A stretch of DNA of 35,419 nucleotides from Bacteroidales bacterium. Lineage in GTDB: Bacteria > Bacteroidota > Bacteroidia > Bacteroidales > UBA7960. Of this stretch, positions 16,964 to 25,167 are shown piece after piece. A program made the position numbers and the translations under genes. The stretch's first letter is position 1; every line of letters begins with the position of its first letter. The notes under the pieces are model-generated. The model saw only the letters and a list, made by a program, of their open reading frames with translations. It did not search any database and was not told where the DNA came from. The stretch is from positions 1-35,419 of the forward strand of contig SKYG01000243.1 in NCBI GenBank assembly GCA_007128045.1, written 5' to 3'.

Positions 16964-17887
16964 CTATTTATTCACCCTAAACGTCTCGTCGCCTTTCTCA
17001 AAAAAGTTTACGATCTGCTGTGCGGCGGCGATACCTGCGTTAATGTTTGCCTCTGATGTTTGCGCACCCATCTTCTTGGCGGTAAATACAAACCTGCCGG
17101 GGTATTTCGATTGAAACTCCCCCAGGCAATCAGGAGCGATGTCAGACAAATATTTGAAGTCACTACGATCTTGCATGATCTTCATCAAGTCATCTTCATG
17201 AATAACTTCCTTTCTTGCAGTGTTTACCAGCATACCTCCCTTGGGAAGCAATGAAAGCAGTTGGTAATTGATCGACTTCTTTGTCTTGTCGTTGGCGGGA
17301 ATATGCAACGACACAAACTTACATGTCTTATACAACTCCTCCACACTATCGAGAGCGATCACACCATCCTTTTTCATATCTTCTTTCGAGACAAATGGAT
17401 CAAACCCATACACATCCATCCCAAAGCCTTTGGCAATCAGGGCAACGTATTTCCCCACATTGCCATAGGCGTGAATTCCGATCTTTTTACCACGTAACTC
17501 AGAACCCGATGTACCGTTGAACCCATTGCGGAGGGCATAAATCATCATTCCGAAGGCCAGTTCTGCAACGGCATTCGAGTTTTGCCCGGGGGTGTTCATG
17601 GCTACCACACCATGGTCGTTACAAGCTGTCAGATCAATATTGTCGTATCCGGCACCAGCACGAACCACGATTTTGAGGTTCGGTGCCGATTCGATCACCT
17701 CCCGGCTGGCCTGATCACTTCTTATTATCATGGCATCTGCCGATGCAGCAACCTCTTTAAGCTCGTCAACAGAGGTATACTTCTCCAGCAAGATCATGGT
17801 GTATCCAGCCTCATCCAGTACATTTTTTATACCATCTACTGCCACCGGCGCAAAGGGCTTCTCAGTAGCAACCAATACTTTTTTCAT
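16964..17887 (-). CDS. serA: Short-form D-3-phosphoglycerate dehydrogenase
   Basis: A 307-residue D-2-hydroxyacid dehydrogenase that starts serine synthesis by oxidising 3-phosphoglycerate. The NAD-binding fold has GIHAYGNVG at 137-145, followed by Asp163. The substrate side shows RAGAGYDNID (76-85), and catalytic Arg225 lies in VNTARKEVIH. The usual C-terminal PHxG catalytic His motif reads KKMGAQT (271-277) here, so the His is replaced by Lys; I recall this variant in Bacteroidota homologues. There is no ACT regulatory domain, so feedback by serine through that domain is not expected. It lies 267 bp downstream of serC and next to DUF1015; assignment rests on this context as well as motifs. 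Confidence 0.88.
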   Translation of the reverse strand: MKKVLVATEKPFAPVAVDGIKNVLDEAGYTMILLEKYTSVDELKEVAASADAMIIRSDQASREVIESAPNLKIVVRAGAGYDNIDLTACNDHGVVAMNTPGQNSNAVAELAFGMMIYALRNGFNGTSGSELRGKKIGIHAYGNVGKYVALIAKGFGMDVYGFDPFVSKEDMKKDGVIALDSVEELYKTCKFVSLHIPANDKTKKSINYQLLSLLPKGGMLVNTARKEVIHEDDLMKIMQDRSDFKYLSDIAPDCLGEFQSKYPGRFVFTAKKMGAQTSEANINAGIAAAQQIVNFFEKGDETFRVNK

Positions 17888-17940
17888 GTTATATATGATT
17901 TAAGTGTTCATTAAATAGTTCATTGTGAGCAACTCTCAGA

Positions 17941-18085
17941 GGTTTGCGAGTTACGGGTTGCGGGTTGCGGATTCTCATTTCTCACCGCTCAGCGCTAAAT
18001 TCTCACCGCTCAGGGCTAAACTCTCAGCGCTAAACTCTCAGGGCTAAACTCTCACCGCTAAACTCTCACCGCTCAGCGCTCTATT
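17941..18085 (+). repeat. Heptamer array GGGTTGC then CTCANSG/CTAAACT at the serC 3' end
   Basis: A short GGGTTGC-type run (17941-17968) is followed by sixteen 7-bp units from 17974 to 18085: CTCACCG, CTCAGCG, CTCAGGG and CTAAACT/CTAAATT. The 7-bp register continues through the serC stop codon (CTA on the plus strand at 18081-18083). Confidence 0.92.
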
Positions 18086-19154
18086 TACCGTGGAGACGTT
18101 CAAATTCCTGCATGGCTTCAATCAGTGCGACAACACTCTCACGTTCCAGCGCATTGTAGGTGGAGGCCCTGAATCCGCCCACCGACCGGTGACCTTTCAG
18201 GCCTGACATGCCCCTTTCGGCAGTAAACTTAAGGAAGTCTTGTTCCAGTTCTTTATATTCGGGCTGCATCACGAATACCACGTTCATGATCGAACGGCTT
18301 TCTCTTTCCACAGGAGTGGTAAACAGGGTATTGCGCTCAATCTCGCTATACAGCAGGGCCGCTTTCTCCTGATTCATTTTGTGCATTACTTCCACGCCAC
18401 CGAGCTTCTTGATCCAGCGAAGCGTTTCCATACAGGTATAGATGGGCAGACACGGAGGGGTATTAAACATCGACCCATTGTCAATATGTATTTTATAGTC
18501 TAACATGGATGGAATCTTCCGGTCTACCTTACCCAGGATATCTTCTCTGATAACCACAAAGGCAACCCCGGCGGGACCCAGGTTCTTCTGTGCACCACCA
18601 TAAATGATCCCATATTTGGACACATCCACAGGCCGGCTGAAAATATCAGACGACATGTCGGCAACCAGTGGCACAGGGCTGTCGATATCCTCCAATATCT
18701 CGGTGCCAAAAATGGTATTGTTGGTAGTGATATGGAAATAATCTGCATCAGCAGGAATCGTGAACCCCTTGGGTATATAGGAAAAATTCTTATCGGATGA
18801 TGAGGCAACCACCTCTACCTCACCAAATAATTTGGCTTCTTTTATCGCCTTCTTGGCCCAGGTGCCTGTTTCCAGATAGGCAGCCTTTTTATTCAACAAA
18901 TTGTAAGGCACCATACAGAATTGCATGCTGGCACCACCTCCCAGGAACAACACCTGATAACCATCAGGAATGTTTAACACCTCCTTAAACAAGGCAACAG
19001 CTTCGTCCATTACAGCCTGAAAATCCTTACCACGGTGCGATATCTCCATAACAGACAAACCTATCCCATTTAGGTCGAGAACTGCTTTAGCAGTATTCTC
19101 AATTACTTCTCTGGCCAGCACTGAAGGGCCTGCACTAAAATTATGCTTCTTCAT
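18081..19154 (-). CDS. serC: Phosphoserine aminotransferase
   Basis: A 357-residue class V aminotransferase that converts 3-phosphohydroxypyruvate and glutamate to phosphoserine, the second step of serine synthesis; it can also act in pyridoxal phosphate synthesis. It begins [13 protein letters not shown], the classic SerC N-terminus, which is why I chose 19154 over a Met ten codons upstream. The PLP-binding Lys is Lys190 in [12 protein letters not shown], with Asp166 in the VADMSSD segment. GGGASMQF at 72-79 and the C-terminal [14 protein letters not shown] phosphate-binding stretch are conserved. It is the first gene of the serC-serA-DUF1015 cluster. Confidence 0.96.
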   Translation of the reverse strand: MKKHNFSAGPSVLAREVIENTAKAVLDLNGIGLSVMEISHRGKDFQAVMDEAVALFKEVLNIPDGYQVLFLGGGASMQFCMVPYNLLNKKAAYLETGTWAKKAIKEAKLFGEVEVVASSSDKNFSYIPKGFTIPADADYFHITTNNTIFGTEILEDIDSPVPLVADMSSDIFSRPVDVSKYGIIYGGAQKNLGPAGVAFVVIREDILGKVDRKIPSMLDYKIHIDNGSMFNTPPCLPIYTCMETLRWIKKLGGVEVMHKMNQEKAALLYSEIERNTLFTTPVERESRSIMNVVFVMQPEYKELEQDFLKFTAERGMSGLKGHRSVGGFRASTYNALERESVVALIEAMQEFERLHGK

Positions 19155-19296
19155 GATTTTTTGGTTTTTATTTAAGTTTGACACAGTCTGCTATGCGTAC
19201 CCTACCCTCTGAAAATCCATCACGGTTTTCCGGCAAGAAAAAAAACACCTTAAAAAGCGTAATTAATAAAAGAAAACCCTATAAGAGTAGCGAATG

Positions 19297-19304
19297 CAAA
19301 TTTG
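19297..19304 (-). promoter_or_regulatory. Weak candidate promoter for serC (CAAATTTG)
   Basis: On the minus strand CAAATTTG is one base off TAnnTTTG and is followed by CA, about 143 bp upstream of the serC start in an AT-rich gap. No better match is present between serC and the next gene. Confidence 0.3.
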
Positions 19305-19346
19305 AGAAATTATTCTCATAGAAAAAAGAAAATAATTCAAAAACAA

Positions 19347-20501
19347 TTATTCATGTTTATCTTGCTGCTTTCTGTTCCTGGCATCCACATCTTCCTCCAA
19401 CAACCATTTCCCATCCCTGAAGATCAGTCCGTCGAAGACTTCTCCCTCAGGTACATAGTGCTGGTGCTGTCCTTTCAGGTTTTTTTGCATGGGCATCAGG
19501 CGGTCAAATACGATCATGGGCGTCATCGCCTGGCGTGTTTTGCTGTACAACTCATCATACAACAATCCCATAGACACCCTCACTGAATACTCAAACACCA
19601 GACGGTATGGCTCATGGCCCTCCAGGTCAAACACCGGCGCACCAAACACCGGCTCCCCATCCCGGAACGATAAAGGTTCGACAATCCGCTTCCTGCTATA
19701 AGCATTGTCTCCACGCCACCCCAGCAACACATAATGATCCTCGCCTGCATGCCGGTTGGTGATCAGTTCATAGTAATAACTGCCATACCAATTACTCCCT
19801 GTAAATTCGACAGATGTCACATCTCCGGCAAACCTGGCATCCTCTCTCAATTTAAAAATCATACCACTCTTATGATTTCGGCCTTCAGTCAATTCACCAG
19901 GGTATCCATTTTCATATTCAGCAAAAACAGTTGCAGAATCATCGTGAGTTGGATTCAGGTTATCATCGTGGGATGGATGTATCTGATCATCATGGGATAT
20001 ATCTGTTTTCTCATCGTGGGATGGGCCTGTACCGCTTTCATGGTATGGCATTTCAACTGAACCGGCAAATGTATCTCCATACTGTATATAGCCAAAGTAA
20101 CGAAATTGCTGATTCGACAAGGGCACATACCAGGTGATGATCCGAAAGCTTGAGTCGGAGGGCTGCAACATTGAAACAGTGATCAGCGAATCGAACGGAT
20201 GGTGCATGGAGCACTCTTCGTAGAGCACCTCAAGCAGGTAATTTGCGAACAGTTGGTTGTTGGCCAAACGGACAGAGTCCTCTGTGGGCCTCACTATATT
20301 CAGCGACAGGATCTTTAATGAATCTTCAGCCAGTACAAAGAAACCAGGAGGCTCCAGCGCATCAACAGCGAGCGTATCTGCCTTCAGGGTATCCAACGAC
20401 ATGACATCAGGCCTGTCTGCCGGCATGGAACTGCCCGAGAAGGCCCATGGCCATAGCACTAACCATACAGACAACGCAATCAGGATACGCATCGACAACA
20501 C
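19347..20501 (-). CDS. Secreted or periplasmic hypothetical protein with His/Asp octapeptide repeats
   Basis: A 384-residue protein that I do not recognise. An N-terminal hydrophobic stretch (residues about 5-22) looks like a signal peptide, so it is probably exported. Residues 152-191 are five 8-residue repeats with the pattern (P/I)-x-H-(D/E)-(D/E/S)-x-x-x: PYHESGTG, PSHDEKTD, ISHDDQIH, PSHDDNLN, PTHDDSAT. The clustered His and Asp might bind metal. The C-terminal third has many aromatic residues (YLVFEYSV-like strands, FRDGKWLLEEDVDARN at the end). It is divergent from the acyl-CoA reductase with 55 bp between the starts. The start may be the fourth residue Met instead. Confidence 0.75.
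   Translation of the reverse strand: MLSMRILIALSVWLVLWPWAFSGSSMPADRPDVMSLDTLKADTLAVDALEPPGFFVLAEDSLKILSLNIVRPTEDSVRLANNQLFANYLLEVLYEECSMHHPFDSLITVSMLQPSDSSFRIITWYVPLSNQQFRYFGYIQYGDTFAGSVEMPYHESGTGPSHDEKTDISHDDQIHPSHDDNLNPTHDDSATVFAEYENGYPGELTEGRNHKSGMIFKLREDARFAGDVTSVEFTGSNWYGSYYYELITNRHAGEDHYVLLGWRGDNAYSRKRIVEPLSFRDGEPVFGAPVFDLEGHEPYRLVFEYSVRVSMGLLYDELYSKTRQAMTPMIVFDRLMPMQKNLKGQHQHYVPEGEVFDGLIFRDGKWLLEEDVDARNRKQQDKHE
19929..20048 (-). repeat. In-frame 24-bp tandem repeat (five copies) coding H-(D/E)-D octapeptides
   Basis: Five 24-bp units inside the secreted hypothetical protein share an ATCATCGTGRG-like core on the plus strand. Unlike the intergenic arrays, the period is a multiple of three and encodes a repeated octapeptide. 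Confidence 0.85.
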
Positions 20502-20556
20502 TTTTTGTTATAACTTTACAGAGCGGAATTTATTGCACAATCATGATCACGAAGTT

Positions 20557-21762
20557 ATGAATTCAAAAAACCGACAGCAAATAAAACACATCAAAGCATT
20601 TATACAGCTGGGCGAATACCTTAATGACATTGTCACTGCACTCGACCACCACGATCTTTCAGCTTTAAACAGTGATGCCTTACGAAATATGTACCATGCA
20701 GCCGTCAAGGCGGGTGAAGAGAATGCCTGGTTCACAAGAGAGTCTGTGATCAAGGCGCTGAAGTCACTGACATATATGCTGAGACCAGGTGCATTCGACA
20801 CATGGCTCACCAGCTACCAGGAGCTCAACAACCCAACCACTGAACCACCTTCCCGGATATTGGTGATCATGGCAGGCAATATCCCACTGGTAGGGTTTCA
20901 TGATATGCTATGTGTGCTTATTAGTGGTCACCACCTTACAGCAAAACTTTCCTCACAAGACACCAAGCTCCCTCAAGCATTGGGAGACCTTCTCATCAAC
21001 ATTGAACCATCACTGGCACACCAAATCACCTTAATGGAAGGCCCGGCCACCCATTTCGACGCCGTTATCGCCACAGGCAGCAACAATTCATCCCGCTATT
21101 TCGACTATTACTTTGGCAAATATCCCCACATCATACGTAAAAACAGAAGCTCCATGGCGGTGCTCTCCGGCAGGGAGTCTGCAATGGAACTCTCATTCCT
21201 TGGCGATGATGTATTCTCCTATTTCGGCCTCGGATGCCGTAACGTATCCATGATCTTTATTCCTGAACAGTTCGACCTGCAGATTCTGACCGATGCCTGG
21301 CAGAGCCATAACAGGCTCCGGATGCACTCAAAATACATAAACAACCATGATTACCAGAAGGCCATCATGATAGTAAATAAAGTTCCTTTTACCGACACAG
21401 GGTTTTGTTTGCTGAAAGAAGATCCCAGTCTACACTCACCTGTTTCGGTGATCCACTATCAACGGTATCGACACAAAGACGAGGTCTTGCGCTTTATCAA
21501 AAGACACGAGAACGACCTGCAATGCGTGGTGGCAAGTCCACATACAAACCTATCCCAATTCTCATCAAAAAAAGATATTGCAGCAGATGGCGTTCAGAAT
21601 GAGCCAACTGACAGCCCCCTGACACAACAGCTTACTACTATACCACCCGGATCTGGCCAGAAACCCGAACTATGGGATTATCCCGATGGCGTGGATACCA
21701 TGAAGTTTTTAAGTGAGTTGCGGGCCTGTCTCGAACGAAGTGAGAGCCCCCCTACGGATTGA
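20557..21762 (+). CDS. LuxC-type acyl-CoA reductase
   Basis: A 401-residue protein of the acyl-CoA reductase (LuxC) family, which reduces activated fatty acids to aldehydes with NADPH. Visible parts are MAGNIPLVGFHD (105-116), LTAKLSSQDTKLP (127-139), IATGSNNSSRYFDYYF (171-186) and the probable catalytic Cys227 in FGLGCRNVS, matching the family's active-site Cys. I chose the Met at 20557. An upstream open frame would overlap the divergent gene and its sequence is the complement of that gene. No lux genes are nearby, so the role is probably aldehyde, wax or lipid metabolism rather than luminescence. Confidence 0.82.
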   Translation: MNSKNRQQIKHIKAFIQLGEYLNDIVTALDHHDLSALNSDALRNMYHAAVKAGEENAWFTRESVIKALKSLTYMLRPGAFDTWLTSYQELNNPTTEPPSRILVIMAGNIPLVGFHDMLCVLISGHHLTAKLSSQDTKLPQALGDLLINIEPSLAHQITLMEGPATHFDAVIATGSNNSSRYFDYYFGKYPHIIRKNRSSMAVLSGRESAMELSFLGDDVFSYFGLGCRNVSMIFIPEQFDLQILTDAWQSHNRLRMHSKYINNHDYQKAIMIVNKVPFTDTGFCLLKEDPSLHSPVSVIHYQRYRHKDEVLRFIKRHENDLQCVVASPHTNLSQFSSKKDIAADGVQNEPTDSPLTQQLTTIPPGSGQKPELWDYPDGVDTMKFLSELRACLERSESPPTD

Positions 21763-21763
21763 G

Positions 21764-21900
21764 GGTTGCCAGGTTACCAGGTTGTGGTTGATTTTCTGTA
21801 AGTGCGACCCTTGTGGTCGCCCGTTGCCGAATTACCAGGTTGTGGTTGATTTTCTGTAAGTGCGACCCTTGTGGTCGCCCGTTGCCGGATTACCAGGTTG
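21764..21900 (+). repeat. GGTTGCC/GGTTACC array and a 58-bp direct repeat with GCGACC hairpin
   Basis: Two tandem 58-bp copies (21774-21831 and 21832-21889) differ by few bases, and the first bases of a third follow. Each copy carries a hairpin, GCGACC-CTTGT-GGTCGC (21804-21820 and 21862-21878), flanked by GGTTACCAGGTTGTGG-like phrases. The block begins 1 bp after the stop codon of the acyl-CoA reductase. Confidence 0.9.
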
Positions 21901-21908
21901 CGGGTTTT

Positions 21909-21999
21909 CTCAGTGCTCATTGCTCAACGCTCTGTGCTCAGTGCTCATTGCTCAGTGCTCATTGCTCAACGCTCTGTGCTAGTTTCTCACCATTCACCG
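21909..21999 (+). repeat. Heptamer array CTCANNG at the decarboxylase 3' end
   Basis: Thirteen 7-bp units (CTCAGTG, CTCATTG, CTCAACG, CTCTGTG, then CTAGTTT, CTCACCA, TTCACCG). The register runs through the decarboxylase stop codon (TCA on the plus strand at 21994-21996). A higher-order pattern CTCAACG-CTCTGTG occurs twice. Confidence 0.92.
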
Positions 22000-23394
22000 C
22001 CTGGCTTCCAGAAGCAACTCCCAAGCCTTCTTCACGTGTTTCAGTTTTGTGTTGGCCTGCCCCACAGCCAGTCTTATAGAATATTTCCCATTCAATACAG
22101 TATGGGTCAGATATACCGATCCAGCATCGTTAACGGTTTCCAGCAGTTGTTTATTGATTTGGGTGAGTTCCTCTTCCGAATGCGTTCCTGGGTTATAGCG
22201 GAAACATACCAGGCTTAGCTGAGGAGGTGCTGTAAGCTCAAATCCGGGTTCTTCCTCAACCCATGTAGCAAATTGTCTCGCCAGGTCTACGTGGCCCCTT
22301 ACCATCTGTTGCAGTCCTTCCACACCGTAGCTTCTGATCACGAACCACAGCTTCAACGCCCTGAATCTTCTACCAAGCTGAATACCCCAGTCGCGGTAGT
22401 TTTTAACCTGTCCGTCGGCAGCTGTCTTCAGGTATTCCGGGTTTATGCTGAGTGTTTGAATGAGCGTTTCGGGATCTTTTACGAAATAGGCTGAGCAGTC
22501 GAAGTTGGTAAGCATCCACTTATGGGGGTTAAAGACGAAAGAATCGGCTTGTTCCACCCCGTGCATAAAGTGCCTGAGCTCGGGCACGATAGCCGCCGTG
22601 CCTGCAAAGGCAGCATCTATGTGCAGCCAAACAGAATATTTTTTGCAGATGGCAGCGATGGAGTATACAGGATCCATGGCCATCGACGAGGTAGACCCCA
22701 GGGTGGCCACCACACAGGCAGGTGCCATGCCACTGTCGATATCCTTCTGTATAGCTGCCTCCAGCTTCTCAGGTATCATAGCAAAAGCTTCGTTGGTATC
22801 AATATAACAGAGGTTATCTTTTCCGTACCCTGCGATCTTGACACCCTTTTCGATGCTGGAATGTGCTTCGCGAGAAGCATATACCCGGAGAGGCTGTCGC
22901 ACGCCACTTTCATTCGATGCGAAGCCGGTAGCCTTTTCCCTGGCCGACAGCAGGGCACATAGTGTGGCTGTAGATGCGGTATCCTGTATTACGCCCTTCA
23001 TATGGGATGACAACCCAAGCATCCGGCCAAGCCATTCCATCACCCGCTCTTCCAGCTCTGCCGCAGCGGGTGAAGTCTGCCATATCATACATTGTGCCCC
23101 CAGCCCAGCCGTCAGCAACTCAGCAAGTACCGACTCCGGACTGTTGTTCGCCGGGAAGTAGGCAAACCATCCGGGGTGTTGCCAGTGTGTGATACCCGGC
23201 ATGATGATGCGTTTAAAGTCGGAGAAGAGCACGTCTATGGGTTCTCCGACAGTGGGGGGCACTTCAGGAAGCTGGTATAGTATGTCGCCCGGCTCAACCC
23301 TTGCCTTCAACGGCAGACCTTCTACCTGTTCAAAATAATCTGCCAGCCAATCAATAAAATCATAACCTGCCTGCCTGAATGCTTCCTTATCCAT
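21994..23394 (-). CDS. Aromatic-L-amino-acid-type PLP-dependent decarboxylase
   Basis: A 466-residue group II decarboxylase. It has the family pattern throughout: MDKEAFRQAGYDFIDWLADYFE at the start, GITHWQHPGWFAYFPA (67-82), SPAAAELEERVMEWL (108-122), His178 in SREAHSS, Asp260 in WLHIDAAFAG, and the PLP Lys292 in FNPHKWMLTNFDC. Members decarboxylate tyrosine, DOPA, tryptophan or phenylalanine to amines; the substrate is not settled from sequence. I start at 23394 because the family begins with M-D-x-E-x-F; a Met 20 codons upstream (23454) is possible. Arrays of two different types flank it: heptamers CTCANNG at the 3' end and TTCRACC on the 5' side. Confidence 0.88.
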   Translation of the reverse strand: MDKEAFRQAGYDFIDWLADYFEQVEGLPLKARVEPGDILYQLPEVPPTVGEPIDVLFSDFKRIIMPGITHWQHPGWFAYFPANNSPESVLAELLTAGLGAQCMIWQTSPAAAELEERVMEWLGRMLGLSSHMKGVIQDTASTATLCALLSAREKATGFASNESGVRQPLRVYASREAHSSIEKGVKIAGYGKDNLCYIDTNEAFAMIPEKLEAAIQKDIDSGMAPACVVATLGSTSSMAMDPVYSIAAICKKYSVWLHIDAAFAGTAAIVPELRHFMHGVEQADSFVFNPHKWMLTNFDCSAYFVKDPETLIQTLSINPEYLKTAADGQVKNYRDWGIQLGRRFRALKLWFVIRSYGVEGLQQMVRGHVDLARQFATWVEEEPGFELTAPPQLSLVCFRYNPGTHSEEELTQINKQLLETVNDAGSVYLTHTVLNGKYSIRLAVGQANTKLKHVKKAWELLLEARR

Positions 23395-23457
23395 ACCATA
23401 TACATTATCTTGTATGATGTCCGGCAAATATCTGACAATTTCAGTACCAGACAACCC

Positions 23458-23555
23458 TTCAATCTTAAACCTTCAACCTTCGACCTTCGACCTTCAACCT
23501 TCAACCTTCGACCTTCAACCTTCGACCTTCGACCTTCGACCTTCGACCTTCGACC
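23458..23555 (+). repeat. Heptamer array TTCRACC
   Basis: Fourteen 7-bp units: TTCAATC, TTAAACC, then a mixture of TTCAACC and TTCGACC. It lies between the decarboxylase start and the stop of the zinc peptidase, ending 32 bp from that stop. The plus strand is open in all frames and codes a repeated STFDLRP peptide. Confidence 0.95.
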
Positions 23556-23587
23556 TTTTATATGCCTATCCCATGATAGACACCTTA

Positions 23588-24262
23588 CTACCGCCGTCCT
23601 AAAAATATCATGATATAGTAGAGCAATGTTGCCAGGGAGCCCAATGCGGCCACAACATAAGTCAGTGAAGCCCACTTGAGGGCATCTTTAGCATGAACAT
23701 GCTCCTGACCGCTTGTCATACCGGTATCTGTTAGCCAGACCAGGGCGCGTTTGGTGGCGTTAAACTCTACAGGCAGGGTGATGAAGCTGAACAGGGTGGT
23801 CATGGCAAACATGATGATGCCTGCGAGGAGTATCCCAGGCATGGTTTCTACAGTGAATATGCCCGCCAGAAGGATCCATTGCATATACCTGGAGCTGATG
23901 CTTACCACGGGTACCAGTTTGGAACGCATTTGCAGGAATGCATAGGCCTTTGCATGCTGCACAGCATGACCACATTCATGGGCAGCAACAGCAGCTGCAG
24001 CAATGCTGCGACCAGAATACACCTCCGGGCTGAGGTTTACCGTACGATCCATCGGGTTGTAATGGTCTGTAAGACGACCAGGTGTGGAGATGACCCGCAC
24101 TCCACCAATTCCATTGTCAGACAACATCTTCATGGCCACCTCACGCCCTGTAAGGCCGGTACGAAGCGGTATCCTTGAATATTTTGCGAAACGGGATTTT
24201 AACTGATTGGAAACCAACCAGCTGATAAGCATAAAAACCCCAAAAATGATGAAAATTCCCAT
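23588..24262 (-). CDS. Membrane zinc metallopeptidase (YugP/Zn_peptidase_2 type)
   Basis: A 224-residue integral membrane protein. The metalloprotease motif HECGHAV lies at residues 95-101 (HExxH). It is preceded by the conserved DHYNPMDRTVNLSPEVYSGRSIAAAAVAAHE region. Hydrophobic segments at the N-terminus (about 1-18), after the motif and at the C-terminus give about four membrane helices. The YugP-type family is widespread but its substrate is unknown. The Met at 24262 gives the family-like start MGIFIIFG; an in-frame Met 42 codons upstream would add residues that overlap the divergent promoter region. It is divergent from the DUF502 gene. Confidence 0.87.
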   Translation of the reverse strand: MGIFIIFGVFMLISWLVSNQLKSRFAKYSRIPLRTGLTGREVAMKMLSDNGIGGVRVISTPGRLTDHYNPMDRTVNLSPEVYSGRSIAAAAVAAHECGHAVQHAKAYAFLQMRSKLVPVVSISSRYMQWILLAGIFTVETMPGILLAGIIMFAMTTLFSFITLPVEFNATKRALVWLTDTGMTSGQEHVHAKDALKWASLTYVVAALGSLATLLYYIMIFLGRR

Positions 24263-24410
24263 ATAAGTAAAATTTAAGTATTCAGATTTTAAACAATTAA
24301 ATGCCGCCAAATGTTTCTCAAAAAGTAAGCCACCTTGTTGTTCCTTGCCAAATTGACACCAGTTAAAAAAAGTTAATCCGGAATACATGGTATAATCACG
24401 GCTATTGCAC

Positions 24411-24418
24411 TACCTTTG
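24411..24418 (+). promoter_or_regulatory. Promoter -7 element TACCTTTG for the DUF502 gene
   Basis: TACCTTTG matches TAnnTTTG, 52 bp upstream of the chosen ATG at 24471, in the divergent gap. This supports the inner start, because the longer open frame would begin before the promoter. Confidence 0.62.
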
Positions 24419-24470
24419 TTATACAAACATACATTCTGTAACTATTTTTCAGATTATCCAGCTACATCCT

Positions 24471-25049
24471 ATGAACAGAAAACATATTCCCTTCAGGCGA
24501 ATGGTGCGTAAAATAATTAACGCTTTTTTTCAGGGACTGTTATTTATCGCTCCCGTTTCGATAACCATTTTTGTCATCTATAAGGTGTTCGTATTTATCG
24601 ACAACCTGATTCCCGTAAATATCCCGGGGTTGGGTATGTTGATTGTATTGGCAGCTATTACAATGATTGGTATGGCAGGCTCGTTCATCATCAGGACACC
24701 CCTGTCGATGTTGCTGAACAGGCTACTCGAAAATATACCGTTGGTGAAGATACTTTACTCTGCCATAAAAGACCTGATGTCGGCCTTTGTGGGTCAAAAG
24801 AAAAAGTTTAACAAGCCGGTAAAAGTACTGATGAACCGCGAAAGCAACATCTACAAGCTTGGCTTTATGACCCTCGAAGACCTTTCTTCTATCGGGGTCG
24901 GCAGCGACATGGTGGCCGTATATCTTCCACATTCGTATAACTTCTCCGGCAACCTGTTCCTGGTGCCTGCCAGCAGCGTGGAACCACTAAACGCCCCCGC
25001 CACGGAAGTGATGAAGTTTATCGTATCAGGTGGCGTCACCAGGGTGTAA
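24471..25049 (+). CDS. DUF502 family membrane protein
   Basis: A 192-residue protein with two N-terminal membrane segments, about residues 20-42 (LLFIAPVSITIFVIYKVFVFI) and 52-74, followed by a conserved soluble domain. The motifs NIPLVKILYSAIKDLMSAF and VYLPHSYNFSGNLFLVPAS are typical of DUF502. The function is not established. I start at 24471 (MNRKHIPFRRMVRK), downstream of a promoter-like element, and not at the longer frame from 24405. The next plus-strand gene is surE, separated by an AACTCAAC array and a second promoter-like element. Confidence 0.85.
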   Translation: MNRKHIPFRRMVRKIINAFFQGLLFIAPVSITIFVIYKVFVFIDNLIPVNIPGLGMLIVLAAITMIGMAGSFIIRTPLSMLLNRLLENIPLVKILYSAIKDLMSAFVGQKKKFNKPVKVLMNRESNIYKLGFMTLEDLSSIGVGSDMVAVYLPHSYNFSGNLFLVPASSVEPLNAPATEVMKFIVSGGVTRV

Positions 25050-25093
25050 CCTATCACACAAAATGACAGGTTAAGCACCAATTACCCGTAAAT

Positions 25094-25133
25094 GTCTCAA
25101 CAATTCAACAACTCAACAACTCAACAACTCAAC
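25094..25133 (+). repeat. Octamer array AACTCAAC upstream of surE
   Basis: Five units in register (GTCTCAAC, AATTCAAC, three AACTCAAC), ending 34 bp before the surE ATG. Here a promoter-like TAGTTTTG lies between the array and the gene, so the array may be upstream of transcription start. Confidence 0.93.
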
Positions 25134-25142
25134 ATTTTTTTC

Positions 25143-25150
25143 TAGTTTTG
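25143..25150 (+). promoter_or_regulatory. Candidate surE promoter -7 element TAGTTTTG
   Basis: TAGTTTTG matches TAnnTTTG, 17 bp before the surE ATG, which would give a very short leader. The T-run before it and the AACTCAAC array occupy the place of the -33 region. Confidence 0.45.
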
Positions 25151-25167
25151 ACAAAAAAAACATTGTA

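Noticed and set aside
16733-17056. Plus-strand open frame coding a repeated LQTFRPSD peptide
   Set aside because: It is the translation of the TTCAGACY array. An 8-bp unit without stops is open in all three frames; no conserved protein features exist and it overlaps serA.
20257-20556. Longer start for the acyl-CoA reductase
   Set aside because: It would overlap the divergent secreted-protein gene by about 245 bp and the added residues are unlike the LuxC family.
23410-23613. Plus-strand open frames coding STFDLRP repeats
   Set aside because: They are translations of the TTCRACC array and overlap real genes at both ends.
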